A DNA stretch of 64,000 nt from an uncultured Acidobacteriota bacterium (GTDB lineage: Bacteria > Acidobacteriota > Terriglobia > Terriglobales > Acidobacteriaceae). The notes beneath the pieces were generated by a model. It saw nothing but the letters and a program-made list of their open reading frames with translations, made no database searches and was not told the origin of the DNA. Where the stretch lies: NCBI GenBank assembly GCA_903832055.1, contig CAILAC010000016.1:744001-808000 (forward strand), read 5' to 3'. Both the position numbers and the translations under genes were made by a program. Positions 43,900-53,842 of the stretch are shown here, piece after piece (the stretch's first letter is position 1; each line of letters opens with the position of its first letter).

Positions 43900-46383
43900 T
43901 CAGTAGGTGTGGCTGAGGGCATCTTGCGCGGGGAATACCGAGGTACTGCGGCGAATGTTGCCTGCGGTGCCGAGGCCGGAGAGGGTGAATCCCCAGAGCC
44001 ATTCTGATTCATTACGCAGTGTGCCGAGGGCAAAGCGGCGGTAGCCGACGTTGAGGCCACAGCAGTTCCAGTTGTAGATGGCCTCGACGCCGCCGTACTG
44101 AAGTGCTCCGCGGGTGAAGTCGTAGCTGCTGTTGAGGGCGACGCTGAAGCCGACGTCTGAGGGCTTTCCAAAATAGAGGAATGGCTGGATCTGGTGACTC
44201 TGGATGAGGGAGGCCTTGCTGCCGTCTTCGTCCGGGGCGTTGAGCAGAACGTTGCGTATCCCGACGGTGGTGCGTCCCCAACTGTAGCCGGCAAAGAGGT
44301 TGTCAGAGCTGAGGCGCCCGGCTTTGGTGTCATAGTCGATGTCCCACTCGATGCGCAGGCGGTCGATGGCCTCAAAGCGCAGGCGAGAGAGGATGGGTGA
44401 CAGGTTACGCGGCGAGGTGAGGTAGGCGACTCCGGTCAGGTCGAGGGTGGAGTCGAAGACGTTGCGGCGATTTTCGATGAGGGCACCGCCGAAATCTGAA
44501 TTGATGAAGAACTTTTGAGCGATCTGCCAACTGGCCCATTCGCGGGGGTGGGGAGTGCAGGTGGACGCCGATTGCCCGGCGCTTTCATCCGATGGGCAGG
44601 GTTTCTCGTGCAGGGGCTTGAGGAAGAGGCGCTGGGTGAGGGAGAAGCCGGCCTCGTTGGTGTCAGTGGCGATGTCGGTGGTGTCAAAGTGAAGTGTCTG
44701 GCGGGCGTTGTTGATGCCGGTGACGTAGCGATAAGAAAGCTGCGGCTCGATTACGTGTCGGATCTGGTGGTTCCAGCCGGTGAAGTCGCGTTCGAGGGCG
44801 GGCGGGCGAACTTCGAGGCTGGCTTCGACGTCAGAGCGATCGAGGGGCTCGTGGCGGACGGTGGGGACGCCGCCGAAGTGGGTGCCAGCGAGGTCTGGTG
44901 TCTGGCTGCCGGAGTAGAGAGTGGTGCGCAGCGCGAATCTGGGGCGGAGTTGCCAATCGCCGAGGTGGAGCGGCCACTCAATCTGAGGGTAGATGTCGAG
45001 ACGGCCGACGTTGCGGGCGTGGAAGTGAGGTTCGGCACGGGCGAGGTCGGCGATGGAGGAGTTGAGGCTCCAATAGAAGGGCGATTGGCCGAGGGGGCTT
45101 GGAACTACGTCGAAGCGGGCGCTGGGCAGGTGCATGACGCGCACTTCAGGAACGGTGACGACGGGAGCCCCGCTGCTGTTGGTGGAGCCGGCGAAGCTCT
45201 GGAAGCGGTCGACGGAGACGGATGGAACGAATGCGTGGTGGGTGTGGGTGAGGGCGAGATCGCTCTGAACCTCTGAACTGGTGGCCAGGGCGAGATTTTC
45301 TGAGAAGGCGAGGCGGTAGATGAAGCTGGAGAGGTATTCCGCGGAACCGGCGAGCCGGGTGGCGGGGGAGAAGTCTTTGCGGCCGAAGGCGAGGATGTCG
45401 CTGCCACCCTGGTTGACGAGCGAAGGGGCGGTGGCACCAGCGAGGGTTTCGATGATGCCGCGGTCGATGAGGGCATTCCAGCGGACGGTGAGAGCGTCCT
45501 GGCCGGTGCCTCGATAGCGGAAGTCGCCATTGGGAGCGTAACCGCGCTTGCTCCAGTATTCCAGGCCCAGCGTCATATCCATGCTGCGATTGATGGCCCA
45601 GTAGACATGGTCGCCGATGACCAGGCCTTTGACGCCCGAGGTGGCAAAGACGGGGAGCAGGAAACCGGATTCGCGGCCTGGTCCATTGACCGAGCGCTCG
45701 AGAAATGGGAAATAGAAGAGTGGAATTTTGAAGAATTCAAAGCGGCTGTTACGTGTCGTGGCCTTGTTGTTGGCGACCTCGATGGCGTGAGCGATGATTT
45801 GCCAATCGGGTTTTGGGAGGCGACAGGAAGTCATGGTGCCATCGACAATACGGTAACTGCCTTCCCCGGTCTGGAGGAGGAGGCGGCCAGTGAAGATGAA
45901 TGGGTCAGGGGTGCTGTAGATGCGGGCGCTGCCCAGGCGACGGACGCCGAAGGTGCCGATGACGTCGTAGAAGCTGGCGGTATGGTCCTGGATGTGAATT
46001 TCGCCGTGAGAGGCGGTAAGTACTGCGTCGTTGGGACCGCCCTCGAGCTGCAGGTGGCCCTGAGCTTCAATGACTGAGGTTGCCTGATGGTAGGTGATGG
46101 AATCGGCGCGGACGACGTAGTTTTTGTAGTAGAGGACGACTTCGCCGGAGAGCTTCCAGTCATCGCCGATGCGGGTTTGCTGGAGAGCTTCCCAGCGGAC
46201 CGGGACGCCGGTGGAGGGTGCAGGCTCAGGTTGGGCGAGGGGCAGGACCTGCTGGCTGGGGTCGTCTGGGAGGGGCGCCGAGGCAGAGTTTGTGCCGGGT
46301 AACGCATTAGTCAACAGTTGTGCCCGCATCTGCGCATGACATGCCAGTAGCAGCGTGATACACAAAAGATAGCGAGAACGCAT
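43900..46383 (-). CDS. lptD: LPS-assembly outer-membrane protein LptD
   Basis: About 827 residues from the ATG at 46383 (GTG at 46386 is also possible). A signal peptide (LLCITLLLACHAQMRAQ) precedes an OstA/LptA-like N-terminal domain (WKLSGEVVLYYKNYVVRADSI, VIEAQGHLQLEGG, HGEIHIQ) and a long C-terminal beta-barrel (residues about 220-800). LptD inserts lipopolysaccharide into the outer leaflet together with LptE, and implies a Gram-negative envelope. It is a single gene, divergent from the RDD gene. Confidence 0.88.
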   Translation of the reverse strand: MRSRYLLCITLLLACHAQMRAQLLTNALPGTNSASAPLPDDPSQQVLPLAQPEPAPSTGVPVRWEALQQTRIGDDWKLSGEVVLYYKNYVVRADSITYHQATSVIEAQGHLQLEGGPNDAVLTASHGEIHIQDHTASFYDVIGTFGVRRLGSARIYSTPDPFIFTGRLLLQTGEGSYRIVDGTMTSCRLPKPDWQIIAHAIEVANNKATTRNSRFEFFKIPLFYFPFLERSVNGPGRESGFLLPVFATSGVKGLVIGDHVYWAINRSMDMTLGLEYWSKRGYAPNGDFRYRGTGQDALTVRWNALIDRGIIETLAGATAPSLVNQGGSDILAFGRKDFSPATRLAGSAEYLSSFIYRLAFSENLALATSSEVQSDLALTHTHHAFVPSVSVDRFQSFAGSTNSSGAPVVTVPEVRVMHLPSARFDVVPSPLGQSPFYWSLNSSIADLARAEPHFHARNVGRLDIYPQIEWPLHLGDWQLRPRFALRTTLYSGSQTPDLAGTHFGGVPTVRHEPLDRSDVEASLEVRPPALERDFTGWNHQIRHVIEPQLSYRYVTGINNARQTLHFDTTDIATDTNEAGFSLTQRLFLKPLHEKPCPSDESAGQSASTCTPHPREWASWQIAQKFFINSDFGGALIENRRNVFDSTLDLTGVAYLTSPRNLSPILSRLRFEAIDRLRIEWDIDYDTKAGRLSSDNLFAGYSWGRTTVGIRNVLLNAPDEDGSKASLIQSHQIQPFLYFGKPSDVGFSVALNSSYDFTRGALQYGGVEAIYNWNCCGLNVGYRRFALGTLRNESEWLWGFTLSGLGTAGNIRRSTSVFPAQDALSHTY

Positions 46384-46641
46384 CACCGAGACCTAGCCCA
46401 GCATACCAAAGGTGGGGAGTGCACTCTGGTAAGACGCGTTTCCCGCGGCTCTGGCTGCAAAGAAAAGCCGACTTCTCACTCCGCGCCTGGGTAAAGCCCT
46501 GGGCGAAAGGTGCATATTGGCTCTCTCACTTTTCTCTGCGACTTCTTTCCTTCGATGCCAGGGATGTCCGGACGGCTTTTTTATTGACGGCCACCGGCCA
46601 GTAACCGCAGCGATGATGCTGCGACAGAAGGGAAACCGAAC

Positions 46642-48294
46642 TTGAGCCAATCGTCGAGCCAGCCCGCCGCACCGCTTGAGCCGTTTGACGGCCAACATTT
46701 TGAACCTGCTACCCCGGCGTGGAAGCAGGAGGTGAATGAGCGTCTGGCGGCTCACCGTACACGGCGTGGCGGCGGCCAGGATGCGCGCGGCGAGCGGCAG
46801 GATAATCCGCGAACGGCGAGCAGCCGTGCGGCGGAAGCTGCGGCGCGGGTAGCGGCACGCTACGCAAAAGCTCCCAGTTACAGCGAGTTGCTGGCCGGCG
46901 AAGCGCGCGCGGTGGTGCGGGCTGCGGGGGCAGCAGCCGAGGCAGCAAGGAACGCTCAGGCAGCGGCAGAGGCAGTTCTGGCAGGGTTGGAGACGGGACA
47001 GATTGTTTCAGGCATGGCCGCCGATCCGCGACAGACAGAGGTTTGGCAGACGGCTCCCAAGACGCCGGGTGCGGGGCCCAAGGCGGCGCGAGTAGCAGCT
47101 CCGGCAGCAGCGGCGGCGCAGACTGCAGCGCGCTGGCAGGATGAGGCGCCGGTTGAGGTGCAGAGCGAAAACAGGATGACTCCCTGGGCGGGGGCGCAAC
47201 CCCGCTGGGAGGAAGCGCTGCCCGTTCCGACGGCCGAGGCAGAGCGCGACGTCTGGTCAGAGATGCGGGTATATCCGAGCGCAAACCCGGTGTATAGCAC
47301 GGGACGGAATTCAGATGAGGGAGAGCTGTTTCCCTACCAGCCGTTTGATGCGCAGGATCCGATGGGCAGTGCGACAGTTGACCCGGTACAACATCTGCCT
47401 GCCAATCTCATTGAATTTCCCCGGGAGCTGGTGGCGACGAAGAAGGCGCGGCCAAGGCTGGCGGAGGGCCCCCACTACGACGCATCGCGTGACAATCCGC
47501 AACTGAGCATTTTTGAGGTGGATCCGGAGTTGCTCGCTCCGCCGATTTATCTGAGCAGCGCGTCAATGGATACGGTTGCCCCGCCGGAGTGGGCTTCAAT
47601 TGAGCTTGAACATCATCGCGAGGCGATGCATGAGGAGGCCTATGCCGAGCCGGTGGTGACGCATGAGGCGTATGCGCATCCGTCGGCGGTGGAAGGCTAC
47701 TCGCACGAGTACGACTTCGAGCCAGCCAGCCACGCGGAGGATTATTACCAGACCGCCCCTACGTTTGAGATGCCGGCGGCGGTCGTTGCCATGCCGCAAG
47801 AGCAGGCCCAGTATCACGTGCAGAGCCGGCAAGCGACCGCTGTAGAAGCGACTGCCCAGCCTGAGAGTGCCAGTGCCGTTGAACTGCTGGTGGCGACGGT
47901 GAGCGACCGTATGCTGGCGACGGTGGTGGATGGCTCGCTGGTGATGCTGGCGTTTGTGGCTGCTGCGGTGGTGGTGATTGCTGCGACAACGCATCCACCG
48001 GCGGGCAAGCTGGCGCTGATTGCGGCGGGGGTTGGGCTGGTGCTGTTCTGGATGCTGTACCAGTACCTCTTCCTGACGTATGCCGAGGAAGGGACGCTGG
48101 GAATGCGCTATGCGCGGATTGCGCTATGCACGTTTGATGACGACAACCCGACGCGGAGGCAGATGCAGGAGCGGATTCCGGCGATGTTGCTGGGGGCGCT
48201 GCCTGCAGGTCTGGGGCTGGTCTGGGCCCTCTTTGATAAAGAGCACCTTTGCTGGCATGACAAGATGACGCGGACGTATCAGCGGAAATACTAG
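46642..48294 (+). CDS. RDD-family membrane protein with long disordered N-terminus
   Basis: 550 residues from a TTG at 46642 with AGGGAAA upstream. About 400 N-terminal residues are Ala/Glu/Arg-rich and low in complexity (AAEAARNAQAAAEAV and similar), likely disordered or partly coiled coil. The C-terminal 130 residues are an RDD domain with about three membrane helices (SLVMLAFVAAAVVVIAA, LALIAAGVGLVLFWMLY) and the RDD-type Arg/Asp residues (SDRMLATVVDGSL). RDD proteins are ion- or substrate-transport-like; the role is unknown. A strong terminator follows. Confidence 0.75.
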   Translation: MSQSSSQPAAPLEPFDGQHFEPATPAWKQEVNERLAAHRTRRGGGQDARGERQDNPRTASSRAAEAAARVAARYAKAPSYSELLAGEARAVVRAAGAAAEAARNAQAAAEAVLAGLETGQIVSGMAADPRQTEVWQTAPKTPGAGPKAARVAAPAAAAAQTAARWQDEAPVEVQSENRMTPWAGAQPRWEEALPVPTAEAERDVWSEMRVYPSANPVYSTGRNSDEGELFPYQPFDAQDPMGSATVDPVQHLPANLIEFPRELVATKKARPRLAEGPHYDASRDNPQLSIFEVDPELLAPPIYLSSASMDTVAPPEWASIELEHHREAMHEEAYAEPVVTHEAYAHPSAVEGYSHEYDFEPASHAEDYYQTAPTFEMPAAVVAMPQEQAQYHVQSRQATAVEATAQPESASAVELLVATVSDRMLATVVDGSLVMLAFVAAAVVVIAATTHPPAGKLALIAAGVGLVLFWMLYQYLFLTYAEEGTLGMRYARIALCTFDDDNPTRRQMQERIPAMLLGALPAGLGLVWALFDKEHLCWHDKMTRTYQRKY

Positions 48295-48341
48295 AGACCA
48301 GGGAATAGAGACAAGCAGTTCAAAAGAATCCTAATTGGGGG

Positions 48342-48372
48342 AAGGGGCGTGACTCAGGTCGCGCCCCTTTTT
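48342..48372. terminator. Bidirectional terminator
   Basis: The stem AAGGGGCG / CGCCCCTT has a 12-nt loop followed by TTTC, between the RDD gene and the convergent ROK gene. Confidence 0.7.
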
Positions 48373-48380
48373 CTGCTTTC

Positions 48381-49292
48381 TTACCAGCTTTGGGCGCGGA
48401 GGGCGGCTACGCCGGCGCCGAGGATGGCGGTGGCGTCGTCTTCCTGGAGTACTTCAAGAGAGTAGCTTTGCAGAGGGCTCATCTTGACCATGGCTTCGAG
48501 GTATCCGCGGAGGACGGGAAGCTCAAGGAAGTCAACATTGAGGCCGGTGAAGTAGAACTTGCCGGGGCCGCCGAGGTGGATGGCGGTAGCAGTGCCGGCG
48601 GCGAGGGCGCGATGCCAAAGGTCAACGAATTCGCGGCAGCGGAGGTCGCCCTGCTTGGCGTTGGCGAAGATTTCTTCGGGTTCGAGGTCGAGGAAGCGGA
48701 GGCGCATGGCGCGGTTGCCCATGATGCCCTCGATATGGCCCACGCCACCGCAGCCGCAGTAGCGCTCTTTGGGATCAAGTGAGACGACGGTGTGGCCGCC
48801 CTCCCATACGCCATCAGCCTGGGGCCAGCGGCCGTAGCCGATGCCATTGCCGAGGGTCCAGACGCGGATGAGGCGGTCAAGGTGGCCGCCCGATGCGGCA
48901 AGCCCGGCGGCTACGGCATCGGCATCGTTGAGCACGTGGACGGGGACTTTGATGCCCTGGTTGAGGAGCACTGCGCCGAGTTCATCGGCGAGGCGCACCC
49001 CTTTGATCTGATTGAGATTAGGGGAGTCTTCGACGACGCCATTGCGGACGATGCCTGGAACAGCGACACCGATGGCGGAGACCGGTTCGCTGCTGGCGGC
49101 GATGAGGGGAGCAATTTCGCTGGCGAGCAGATCATAAAGCTCACTGGCAGGGACGCCGATGAGGGCTTCGGCTTCCAACTCGTCGGTAGGGTAGCGGAGT
49201 CGTTCGCCTTCCAGCTTTTGCTGGCCCAGCGGGCCGGTGAGGCGGCCTGCCACAATATGCTCGGTCATCACTACGCCAATTGAGGTAGTCAT
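48381..49292 (-). CDS. ROK-family sugar kinase
   Basis: A 303-residue ROK protein with GVAVPGIVRNG, NDADAVAAGLA (catalytic Asp region) and the family zinc motif, which here reads GHT...YCGCGGVGHIE with the usual third cysteine (GCxE) replaced by histidine. ROK kinases phosphorylate glucose, fructose, mannose or N-acetyl-sugars. The start is supported by GGAGATCCG. No sugar transporter is adjacent. With several secreted glycosidases in the window it may handle their products. Confidence 0.85.
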   Translation of the reverse strand: MTTSIGVVMTEHIVAGRLTGPLGQQKLEGERLRYPTDELEAEALIGVPASELYDLLASEIAPLIAASSEPVSAIGVAVPGIVRNGVVEDSPNLNQIKGVRLADELGAVLLNQGIKVPVHVLNDADAVAAGLAASGGHLDRLIRVWTLGNGIGYGRWPQADGVWEGGHTVVSLDPKERYCGCGGVGHIEGIMGNRAMRLRFLDLEPEEIFANAKQGDLRCREFVDLWHRALAAGTATAIHLGGPGKFYFTGLNVDFLELPVLRGYLEAMVKMSPLQSYSLEVLQEDDATAILGAGVAALRAQSW

Positions 49293-49407
49293 CGGATCTC
49301 CAGTTTGATGCTGACGATATTAGCTCCACTGCGGGGGAACTCGGCAAACCAGCAAAGGGAAATGTAACAGGCCGGAATGCATCGGAGCATTCCGGTAACA
49401 GGTTCCG

Positions 49408-50808
49408 CTATTGGTAGCGATGCAGTCGGCCCACACCGTTGAAGGCAGCAACTTTATAACATTCGGCGAGGGTGGGGTAGTTGAAGACGGTTTCGATGAA
49501 GTAATCGACATTGCCGCCGAGGGTCATCACGGCCTGGCCGATATGCACCAGCTCGCTGGCGCCCTCGCCGATGATGTGAACGCCAAGAACCTTGCGGGTA
49601 TCGCGATGGAAGATGAGCTTGAGGCGACCAGTGGTATCGCCGCGGATCTGTCCGCGGGCGGTCTCGCGGTAGTAGGCCATTCCCACTTCGTAGGGTACGT
49701 CTTCTTCGGTCAGTTGCTCTTCGGTTTTGCCGATAAAGCTGATTTCGGGAATGGTGTAGATGCCGTACGGGTAGAAGCTGGGGTTGGAGATGGTGTTCAT
49801 GTCATTGAAGGCGCGCGCGACTGCGATGCGGCCCTGTTCCATAGAGACGGACGCGAGCGAGGGAAAGCCGATGACGTCGCCGACGGCAAAGATGGAGGGG
49901 ACGGCGGTCTGGAAATTTTCGTCGACAGGAATGCGTCCGCGCGAATCGGCTTTAAGGCCTGCGTTTTCAAGCTTGAGTTCGTCGACGCTGCCCTGGCGTC
50001 CGACGGCGTAGAGCAGGGCGTCGCCGGAGATGCGCTTGTTGCTCTGCATGTTGGCGACGACGGTGCCGTCGGCCATTTCTTCCACGCTGACCAGCTCTTC
50101 GCCAAGCCGCATGGTGACGCGGCTATCGCGCAGGTGGTAGCTGAGTGTTTCGACGATTTCCTGGTCGGCAAATTCGAGCAGGCGGTTGCGCTTTTCGATG
50201 AGCGTGACGCGGACGCCAAGAATGGAGAACATGCAGGCGTATTCGACGCCGATGACGCCGCCGCCGACGACGATGAGGGTGCGGGGCAGCTTGGGCAGAT
50301 CCATGATCTGATCGCTGTTGATGATGGTGGTTCCGTTGATGGGCACCAGCGGCGAGGTGGCCGGCTTGGTGCCGACCGCGATGATGATGCGGCTGGCTTC
50401 GAGGGTGGCATCGGCATCGGGGCCCTCGACGCGCAGGGTCTGCGCATCGATAAAGTGAGCAACGCCATGGATAACGTCAATGCCGTTGCGCGAGAGTTGC
50501 GCCTCGGTGACATCGATTTCGGTCTTGACCACTCCCTGGACTCTGAAAGCAAGGTCGGCCATGGTGATCTTCTCTTTAACGCGGTAGTTCATGCCATAGA
50601 CGGTGCGATAGTTGTAGCCGGACAAGTGCAGCACGGCTTCGCGCATGGTCTTGGATGGGATGGTGCCGGTATTGACGCAGACACCGCCGACGACGGAGCG
50701 CGATTCAACGATGGCAACGCGCTTCTTAAGCTTGGAGGCAGCGACAGCGGCGCGCTGTCCGGAAGGTCCGGAGCCGACGACAATCAGGTCATATTTGGCA
50801 GCGCTCAT
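49408..50808 (-). CDS. sthA: Soluble pyridine nucleotide transhydrogenase
   Basis: A 466-residue class I flavoprotein disulfide reductase relative. It has the FAD motif VVGSGPSGQRAAVAA, the NAD motif VVGGGVIGVEYA and the C-terminal dimerisation domain. The redox site reads GGVCVNTGTIPSKT, where the second cysteine of the usual CxxxxC pair is threonine. That matches SthA, which swaps hydride between NADH and NADPH without a disulfide. It is a single gene. A shifted long open frame on the other strand is a high-GC shadow. Confidence 0.85.
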   Translation of the reverse strand: MSAAKYDLIVVGSGPSGQRAAVAASKLKKRVAIVESRSVVGGVCVNTGTIPSKTMREAVLHLSGYNYRTVYGMNYRVKEKITMADLAFRVQGVVKTEIDVTEAQLSRNGIDVIHGVAHFIDAQTLRVEGPDADATLEASRIIIAVGTKPATSPLVPINGTTIINSDQIMDLPKLPRTLIVVGGGVIGVEYACMFSILGVRVTLIEKRNRLLEFADQEIVETLSYHLRDSRVTMRLGEELVSVEEMADGTVVANMQSNKRISGDALLYAVGRQGSVDELKLENAGLKADSRGRIPVDENFQTAVPSIFAVGDVIGFPSLASVSMEQGRIAVARAFNDMNTISNPSFYPYGIYTIPEISFIGKTEEQLTEEDVPYEVGMAYYRETARGQIRGDTTGRLKLIFHRDTRKVLGVHIIGEGASELVHIGQAVMTLGGNVDYFIETVFNYPTLAECYKVAAFNGVGRLHRYQ

Positions 50809-50994
50809 AGGATCATTCCCCGGGGGCAGAAGAGGCTAAAGTCCACGTATACTCTCCTCTCCCGGAGGCTAACACAGCCTGAGGCGGAACGTTATGCAAG
50901 CTTCATGAGGATTTTTGGCAGGTACATCAACGGGAGGGCGTATGGGCCCTGAATCCCGAAGGTTGTGCTGCGATTCGAGACGCGGACATGTGAT

Positions 50995-52713
50995 TCAGGC
51001 AACGCGGTAGGCTGTGCGGTTGGCGGTGGCCGGCTTCCCCCTGAGGGTGGCTCCGGGCTGGCGTTCGTCGGTGAGCCGGAACTGGCGGATGATGCCGTCA
51101 AGGTCATTGGCGAGGACGGAGAGTTGCTTGCAGCCCTCGGCGGTTTCCTCGGCGGCGTGAGAGTTTTCTGTGGCGAGCTGGGAGATGTGGGTGGCGGATT
51201 CGGAGATTTCGCCTGCTGCAGATGTTTGCTCAGTGGCCGAGGTGGCGATGAGGTTGATCATGTGTTCGACTTCACGGGCGGAGCCGATGATGGCTTCAAG
51301 GCTTTGGCGGGCGCGGCTGGTTTCGCCGATGCCGCTGTCGACGGCGTGATGGCTTTCTTCCATGAGGGTGAGGGTTTCGCGGGTTTCGTGCTGGATGCTG
51401 CGGATGGTGCCCGCGATCTCTTCGGTAGCGGTGCGGGTGCGCTCAGCGAGTCGGCGGACTTCTCCGGCGACGACAGCGAAGCCGCGACCATGTTCGCCGG
51501 CGCGGGCGGCCTCGATGGCGGCATTGAGGGCGAGCAGGTTGGTCTGCTCGCTGATGTCCTGGATGACGGTGACGACTTTGCCGATCTCTTCAGAGCGGGC
51601 GGCGAGTTCAGTCATTTTGCCGGCAACGGAGCTGGTGGCGGTGGAGATGCGCTCCATGGTGGCTGCGGCGGCCTGCATGACGGCACCTCCTTCGGTAGCG
51701 GTTTGAGCGGATTTGCGACTGGCACCGGCGGCGGACTCGGCATTGTTGCTGATCTCTCCAATGGTGGCGGTCATCTCCTGGGCAGCGGCGGCAATCTGGT
51801 TGGTTTTTCCGGATTGAGATTGCGCATTACCGTTGGCTTCAGTGGAGCGCATGCTCATCTGGGCGGCGGCGGCGGAAAGGTTTTCCGCGCCTTTTGCGAC
51901 GGTGCCCAGCACGGAACGCATGGCAGCGACGCTGGTGTTGAGCGCTGTGAACATGCGGCCGATTTCGTCATTTCCGCGCGCTTCGAGCGATACGGTGAGA
52001 TCTTTCGCGGCCACCTGTTCGAGTGCGGAAGTGGCCTCGCGGAGGGGTTTGGCGATGAGCCGGGTCAGCACAAGGCCAACCAGCGCACAAAGCAAGACGA
52101 TCACCGCGTTGACCGCAAAGATGCCGATCTGGGAAATGAGGCCGACGCGCGCCCCGGTTTTGCCGACTCTATTGCCTTTTTGGGCATTGGAGAAGAGTTG
52201 CTGGTCAAACAAGGCAATCGCGTCACTAAAGGTCTGAAGCGTGGAGTCGCTCATCATCGCCTGAAAAGCGACATCGGTATGTCCGGCTTTCAATTCCGTC
52301 AAGGCATTGCTACTGATGACCATGTATTCATTCATCTTGGCGAGGGAGGCGTTCAGCTGCTCACGTTCACCAGGCTCGTCGATCATGCCCTGATAGATGG
52401 CAACATTGGCCTTGTATTCCCCGATCGATTTGAGCCGGGCCTGGGAGAACTGTGCTGTGCATGCATCTGTGGTGCAGAGGAGCAGCGCAAAATCAGCACG
52501 GCGGATTTCGGTGGCCTCAATGCGAAGACTTGCGAGGGTGCTGGCCATGGGGAGGACGCGGTTGGCCACTTCGCTGGCCTGGGAATTGACCATGCGCAGG
52601 CCGAGTACTCCGGCAATTCCTCCGAAGGCTGAAAGGAGGCAGACAGCGCCGAAGGCCAGAACAAATTTGCGTGCAATGGGGAGACTGCTAAATTTGGCGA
52701 TCAGCATGGACAT
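50995..52713 (-). CDS. Methyl-accepting chemotaxis protein
   Basis: 572 residues. A first membrane helix ([21 protein letters not shown]) and a second ([22 protein letters not shown], near residue 205) flank a four-helix-bundle ligand domain of about 150 residues. After it are a HAMP segment and the MCP signalling hairpin with [19 protein letters not shown]. It should sense a small ligand outside and control the CheA kinase. No che or flagellar genes are in the window. The ligand-domain type is a generic helical bundle. Confidence 0.9.
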   Translation of the reverse strand: MSMLIAKFSSLPIARKFVLAFGAVCLLSAFGGIAGVLGLRMVNSQASEVANRVLPMASTLASLRIEATEIRRADFALLLCTTDACTAQFSQARLKSIGEYKANVAIYQGMIDEPGEREQLNASLAKMNEYMVISSNALTELKAGHTDVAFQAMMSDSTLQTFSDAIALFDQQLFSNAQKGNRVGKTGARVGLISQIGIFAVNAVIVLLCALVGLVLTRLIAKPLREATSALEQVAAKDLTVSLEARGNDEIGRMFTALNTSVAAMRSVLGTVAKGAENLSAAAAQMSMRSTEANGNAQSQSGKTNQIAAAAQEMTATIGEISNNAESAAGASRKSAQTATEGGAVMQAAAATMERISTATSSVAGKMTELAARSEEIGKVVTVIQDISEQTNLLALNAAIEAARAGEHGRGFAVVAGEVRRLAERTRTATEEIAGTIRSIQHETRETLTLMEESHHAVDSGIGETSRARQSLEAIIGSAREVEHMINLIATSATEQTSAAGEISESATHISQLATENSHAAEETAEGCKQLSVLANDLDGIIRQFRLTDERQPGATLRGKPATANRTAYRVA

Positions 52714-52916
52714 GGAAGGGACACCTCAACGGATCTCAGTCCGCAAAGAGTTCATCGGCGGGGTGGAATTGAACTTCAATACGAAATGGCCCGCAGGGCG
52801 AGGGCATGCATGTGGCGGTTGCAATCTGAAAGCACAATGAACATGTGAGCGATGTCGAATGGGCCTGGCTGATGTTGCGCATTGACGAGGGGAACTCTGC
52901 GTCGTAGGCTCAGACT

Positions 52917-53468
52917 ATGCTGTTTACCGTAGTGGAACTGGAACGCGAGTCGATCAACTTTAATGTTGAGCTGCCTCCTGCCGCGATTGATTTTGGTGGG
53001 GAGGCGGAGCAGTTGGGCCTGCTGGCCGCCGAGGGCCGGGCCGAAGTGCTGCATGAGCATCGCGGACCCAAGGAAATTGTTGAGGATATACGGCTGAAGG
53101 GCAGCTTCAACGGTACATTTGAGGTGCCATGCGCGCGTTGCGTTGAGCCGGTCGAGCAGCGCCTTGCCGGGGACTTTGATCTGGTTTTTCGGCCCGCCGG
53201 GGTGGACGCGACCGGGGCGGAACACGCAATTTCCACACCGGAGACAGAAATCGGGTATTATGAAAATGGTGGGATTGCGCTCGAGGATGTGCTGAGAGAA
53301 CAGGTATTGTTGTCTCTGCCGGCTCGAACGCTTTGCCAGCTAGATTGCAAGGGACTTTGCCCGCGCTGCGGCCTGAACCGCAATGAGACAGCCTGCTCCT
53401 GTGATGTGGGTCCGAGTGACCCGCGCTGGAGTGCTTTGGCGGACTTGAGCAGCCGGATCAAACTCTGA
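52917..53468 (+). CDS. yceD: YceD/DUF177 rRNA-accumulation protein
   Basis: A 183-residue protein with the DUF177 motif FEVPCARCVEPVEQ and a C-terminal zinc-like set of cysteines (QLDCKGLCPRCGLN, ACSCD). DUF177 proteins are linked to 23S rRNA accumulation and are almost always upstream of rpmF. Here rpmF follows at 156 bp, then plsX, the typical yceD-rpmF-plsX cluster. The gap before rpmF is longer than usual. Confidence 0.9.
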   Translation: MLFTVVELERESINFNVELPPAAIDFGGEAEQLGLLAAEGRAEVLHEHRGPKEIVEDIRLKGSFNGTFEVPCARCVEPVEQRLAGDFDLVFRPAGVDATGAEHAISTPETEIGYYENGGIALEDVLREQVLLSLPARTLCQLDCKGLCPRCGLNRNETACSCDVGPSDPRWSALADLSSRIKL

Positions 53469-53624
53469 AGTGTTTCAGGTTTCAATTTTTACTTCTTCAG
53501 GAGAGCGGCCTTTAAGTGGTCACTCCTGCTCCCGTTGCGGTTTGAATCTGTGCGCGCTGGAAATGAAGGCGTGGAACGGTGATTTCGAGCCTGACGGAGC
53601 AATGAATACGAGAGGAACAGCACC

Positions 53625-53813
53625 ATGCCTAATCCGAAACGGCGTCATTCCAAGCGCCGCACTGCCCTTCGCCGGTCCCATGACTTTTTGACTGCGGGAT
53701 CGCTTTCGATCTGCCCGAACTGCCAGGAAAAGAAGCTGCCCCATCGTGCATGCGCCAAGTGCGGCGAGTACAAGGGTCGCGCGGTTCTTGAAGCCAAGGA
53801 AGCCGTCAGCTAA
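53625..53813 (+). CDS. rpmF: 50S ribosomal protein L32
   Basis: A 62-residue basic protein with the L32 pattern [20 protein letters not shown] and a zinc ribbon (CPNCQEK...CAKCGEY). It is a structural protein of the large subunit. It lies between yceD and plsX, 29 bp before plsX, in the conserved lipid/ribosome cluster. Confidence 0.95.
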   Translation: MPNPKRRHSKRRTALRRSHDFLTAGSLSICPNCQEKKLPHRACAKCGEYKGRAVLEAKEAVS

Positions 53814-53842
53814 TCTTCAACTCATCCATCCTCGGGTCTGCC

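Noticed and set aside
49411-50952. A 513-codon open frame antisense to sthA
   Set aside because: It lies opposite a well-supported enzyme gene, has no ribosome-binding site or motif, and is the kind of long antisense frame expected in high-GC DNA with strong third-position bias.
50965-52632. A 555-codon open frame antisense to the chemoreceptor gene
   Set aside because: The translated sequence is a low-complexity Gly/Asp/Glu-rich string that mirrors the chemoreceptor codons; no domain is visible.
53470-53691. A 73-codon open frame between yceD and rpmF
   Set aside because: It overlaps rpmF in another frame and has no start signal; the region is more likely the rpmF leader.
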